A stretch of DNA of 64,000 nt from Neurospora intermedia (taxonomy: Eukaryota; Ascomycota; Sordariomycetes; Sordariales; Sordariaceae). The stretch covers positions 1,364,001 through 1,428,000 of the forward strand of contig BTPP01000002.1 in assembly GCA_037102815.1 (NCBI GenBank), in the 5' to 3' direction. The translations under genes and the position numbers were made by a program. Positions 61,837 through 64,000 of the stretch are shown piece after piece; positions within the stretch are counted from its first letter, which is position 1; every line of letters begins with the position of its first letter. Below the pieces are notes generated by a model. The model was not told the DNA's origin. It saw only the letters and a program-made list of their open reading frames with translations, and did no database searches.

Positions 61837-64000
61837 GATCTGTCCTTGCTCCTTGACTCCTGATACTAACTCCTTTCGGGCCTGGTTTAGGCTAAGCCGA
61901 CGGTGAATGGGCGCAAATTTAAGTCCGGGAAGGAGAAGAAATGATGGAAACAGCAGACAGGAAGAGAACAGAAAGACTGGATTAGATCCTGCTCCTGGTT
62001 GGGTATATCCTCAAGAAGACCAAAGAAAATGAAAGTCCGGGTCACGTCCTTTTGCTCCTCTGGAATGGATGGAATGGCACTGGCTCGAGTTTTGTCCTGA
62101 TGGGTTGGCTGTAGATCCTGAACGTCCAGGCTCTGGGTCGTAAACAGTCCAAATGTTGACTTCGAGTGAACGGGTCAACAAGTATTGGGCGAAGGAGGTA
62201 TGTGTATGTAAGTCGTTGGTTGAAGGTTGTTGGGTTAACAAGGGCGGGATATCATGGAGTCGTTGACGAAGTTGTTGTAAAAAAGGATAGTCTTCACGGA
62301 CACTGGGCCTGGAAGAAGGACGGGGGAGTAGGAGGTGAAAAGACGATGCCAAGTGAAGTGAGTGTAGAGAAAGGTGACGATGGTGAAGGAAGCTAACAGC
62401 ACGAGGCAAGAGCGTAGGTAACAAGATGCGGACCGGAGATCATAGATATTTGACGATACTCTCTTTCACTGGCTGGCGGGCGTGCTTACCCTGCCGCCCC
62501 GTTCTCTGTCAAAGGATGGCATGGTGCAATGCGACCCTCTTCGGCTTGCGTGTCTGGGTGGCTTGATTGGTCTCCAAGTGCCCCATGTCAGGCTGGCCAT
62601 TCATCCACCCGAAGTCGTCCCCAAGACTGTGTGCAAGGGTGGGTGAGTACGAGGATACCGCGGTACATGCAGGGTGCGGTCGGTACGACGGTACGATGGG
62701 ATGTACTAAGGCACGGAGGGTGTGAGACTTGGGGGACTCTGTGAGAAGCGCCGAATTACCCACACCCACTCACCTCCCTCTCTCCTCGCTGTCGGTACCC
62801 TCTTCTGCCTCTGCCTCTCTGTTGCCGGACGCTGTGGCCACCGGTCGGCTCAAACCAGCACATCCTTGCCGTCGAGTCTCATGGGACCACAATGCACCAT
62901 CCTATTCTTAATCTTGGGTGGATGGCACTAGAGCGGAACGAGCATGGCGGCAGATGGTTTTAAAAAAAAAATAGTACATACACCGCTACTATTTTTTGGT
63001 GAACTGGTGTGTAGTTGTCCTTTTTTTTTCTTACTTTTTGGCACCACCTGGGCGGGAATGAGGGTAGATGAGGTTGAGGGATTAGAGGCGTGTGGGGCGT
63101 CTTGGAAGGTCGCGAAAGTCCATGGAGCACCAAGGAATGGGCCTGCCTGCTTGGGGCGTCCGCTAATGCGCAGCAGGGTGAATTGTGACGACGAGCAATA
63201 ATGAGGACAGGGGTTGTCTGACACAGATCATTCAAACGCCCTGTGTCACTGCCTCTCCATCTTTGCCCACGCGGACTAACGTCCAATGCTTGATCATACA
63301 TACACACCACCCTATATCCTTGCCCTGCGCCCCCAGGCCGTTGATTGCTCATCAAAGAAGCGAATGGGATGTGCAGGATAATGGGATGCTGTCCCTGTCA
63401 GAAAAGGAGGGGGGTGAGCCGAGCTGCTAGTATGAAGACCAGCACTGAGTGCAAGACGGAAGGATCAGAGCGGCATCCACCGAACCGCATCGTCTCGTTC
63501 AACAGGGAGAGGGCGAAAACTGAAAAGCAGAAGAGCCACAGCCCAGCGCGCGTGACAGCGTGTGACGCACTCTGCGATGCCCATTCCCGCTGATGAATGA
63601 AGTGTCCTTGTTGCTAAGAGCAATGCTTGGTGGGCCCGTGGCTTTTGCCGATTTTTATGTTTTCACCGTTCAGGTGAGGAAAACGTGTTTTATGTCCGTT
63701 TACCCACAGCAGACGTTCCTACAGCGGAAACACACGCACACAGCCATGAACGCAGACGCAGACACTTACAGACTGCACGTGAAGTTCAGTCCCTGAACAA
63801 GACCGCCTGTTTGTTACCTGTCATCCAATGCCCTGCACCCATAGCCGCGCTGATTCAGTACTGGCCAGCAAGGCGTCGTCGTTCAAATAGACCAGAAAAC
63901 GTGTCGGTATTCATTGACAACGGGACTGGCGCTTTTTTGGTCATGTGAGGTTGATGAGGTACTGCTAGCAGGCCAAAGCCTAGCTGAGTTTGATCCGCCT
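61837..64000. other. Upstream region of the kinase gene to the window end
   Basis: Promoter and probably a long 5' leader of the minus-strand kinase, then intergenic DNA. A 137-codon minus-strand frame at 62,011-62,424 is Ser/Leu/His-rich and lies directly upstream of the kinase start; it may be part of the leader rather than a protein. A T-run (about 63,020-63,029) and an A-run (62,963-62,971) are present. No other gene was recognised up to the edge. Confidence 0.5.

Noticed and set aside
62011-62424. 137-codon minus-strand frame upstream of the kinase
   Set aside because: Ser/Leu/His-rich without domain; more likely leader sequence of the kinase transcript.
1-64000. CRISPR arrays or bacterial-type operons
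   Set aside because: The genome is fungal; no regularly spaced repeats of that kind occur.

Overview
The window is nuclear DNA of a filamentous ascomycete (Pezizomycotina, most likely a Sordariomycete). The genes have short GT-AG introns of 55-145 bp, the gene set is fungal (ERG3-type sterol desaturase, Tfc6-type TFIIIC subunit, Ran1-type kinase, PAQR/Izh receptor), and two blocks of DNA are almost free of CpA and TpG and rich in TpA. That dinucleotide bias is the mark of repeat-induced point mutation (RIP).

Region 1 (1 to about 24.5 kb) is an AT-rich, RIP-mutated transposon graveyard. It holds two degraded Tad-like LINEs in opposite orientation (about 0.9-6.1 kb on +, about 14.95-20.17 kb on -), a less mutated island with transposase-like coding traces on the minus strand (about 7.6-10.9 kb), a gag-like retroelement fossil (about 20.2-22.1 kb), a 433-bp inverted-repeat element with an 8-bp target duplication, and a clean 233-bp solo LTR with a perfect 5-bp target duplication. 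An intron-containing tRNA-Pro(AGG) marks the edge of the block.

Region 2 (24.5-31.9 kb) is ordinary genic DNA: a three-exon C-5 sterol desaturase, a conserved acidic/basic fungal protein of unknown function, a frameshifted remnant of a TauD-type dioxygenase gene, and a Cys-rich single-pass membrane protein whose N-terminus is not settled. A 38-base poly-C run lies just before the next element.

Region 3 (31,897-39,420) is one RIP-degraded Ty3/Gypsy element with 253-bp LTRs and a perfect 5-bp target duplication (GTGGT). Its two LTRs are reciprocal mosaics of mutated and unmutated halves.

Region 4 (39.4-64 kb) holds a decayed MFS transporter gene, the Tfc6-like TFIIIC subunit (2 exons), a convergent PAQR receptor (3 exons), a secreted precursor with Kex2 sites and repeated modules, a long stretch of about 11 kb with no recognisable protein gene but with a 203-bp MITE and simple repeats, and a Ran1/Pat1-type kinase (2 exons) on the minus strand.

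The most interesting items are the Kex2-processed, modular secreted precursor at 47,947-49,032 and the LTR mosaic of the Gypsy element. All exon boundaries are read by eye from splice signals, frame and family similarity; no database search was run.
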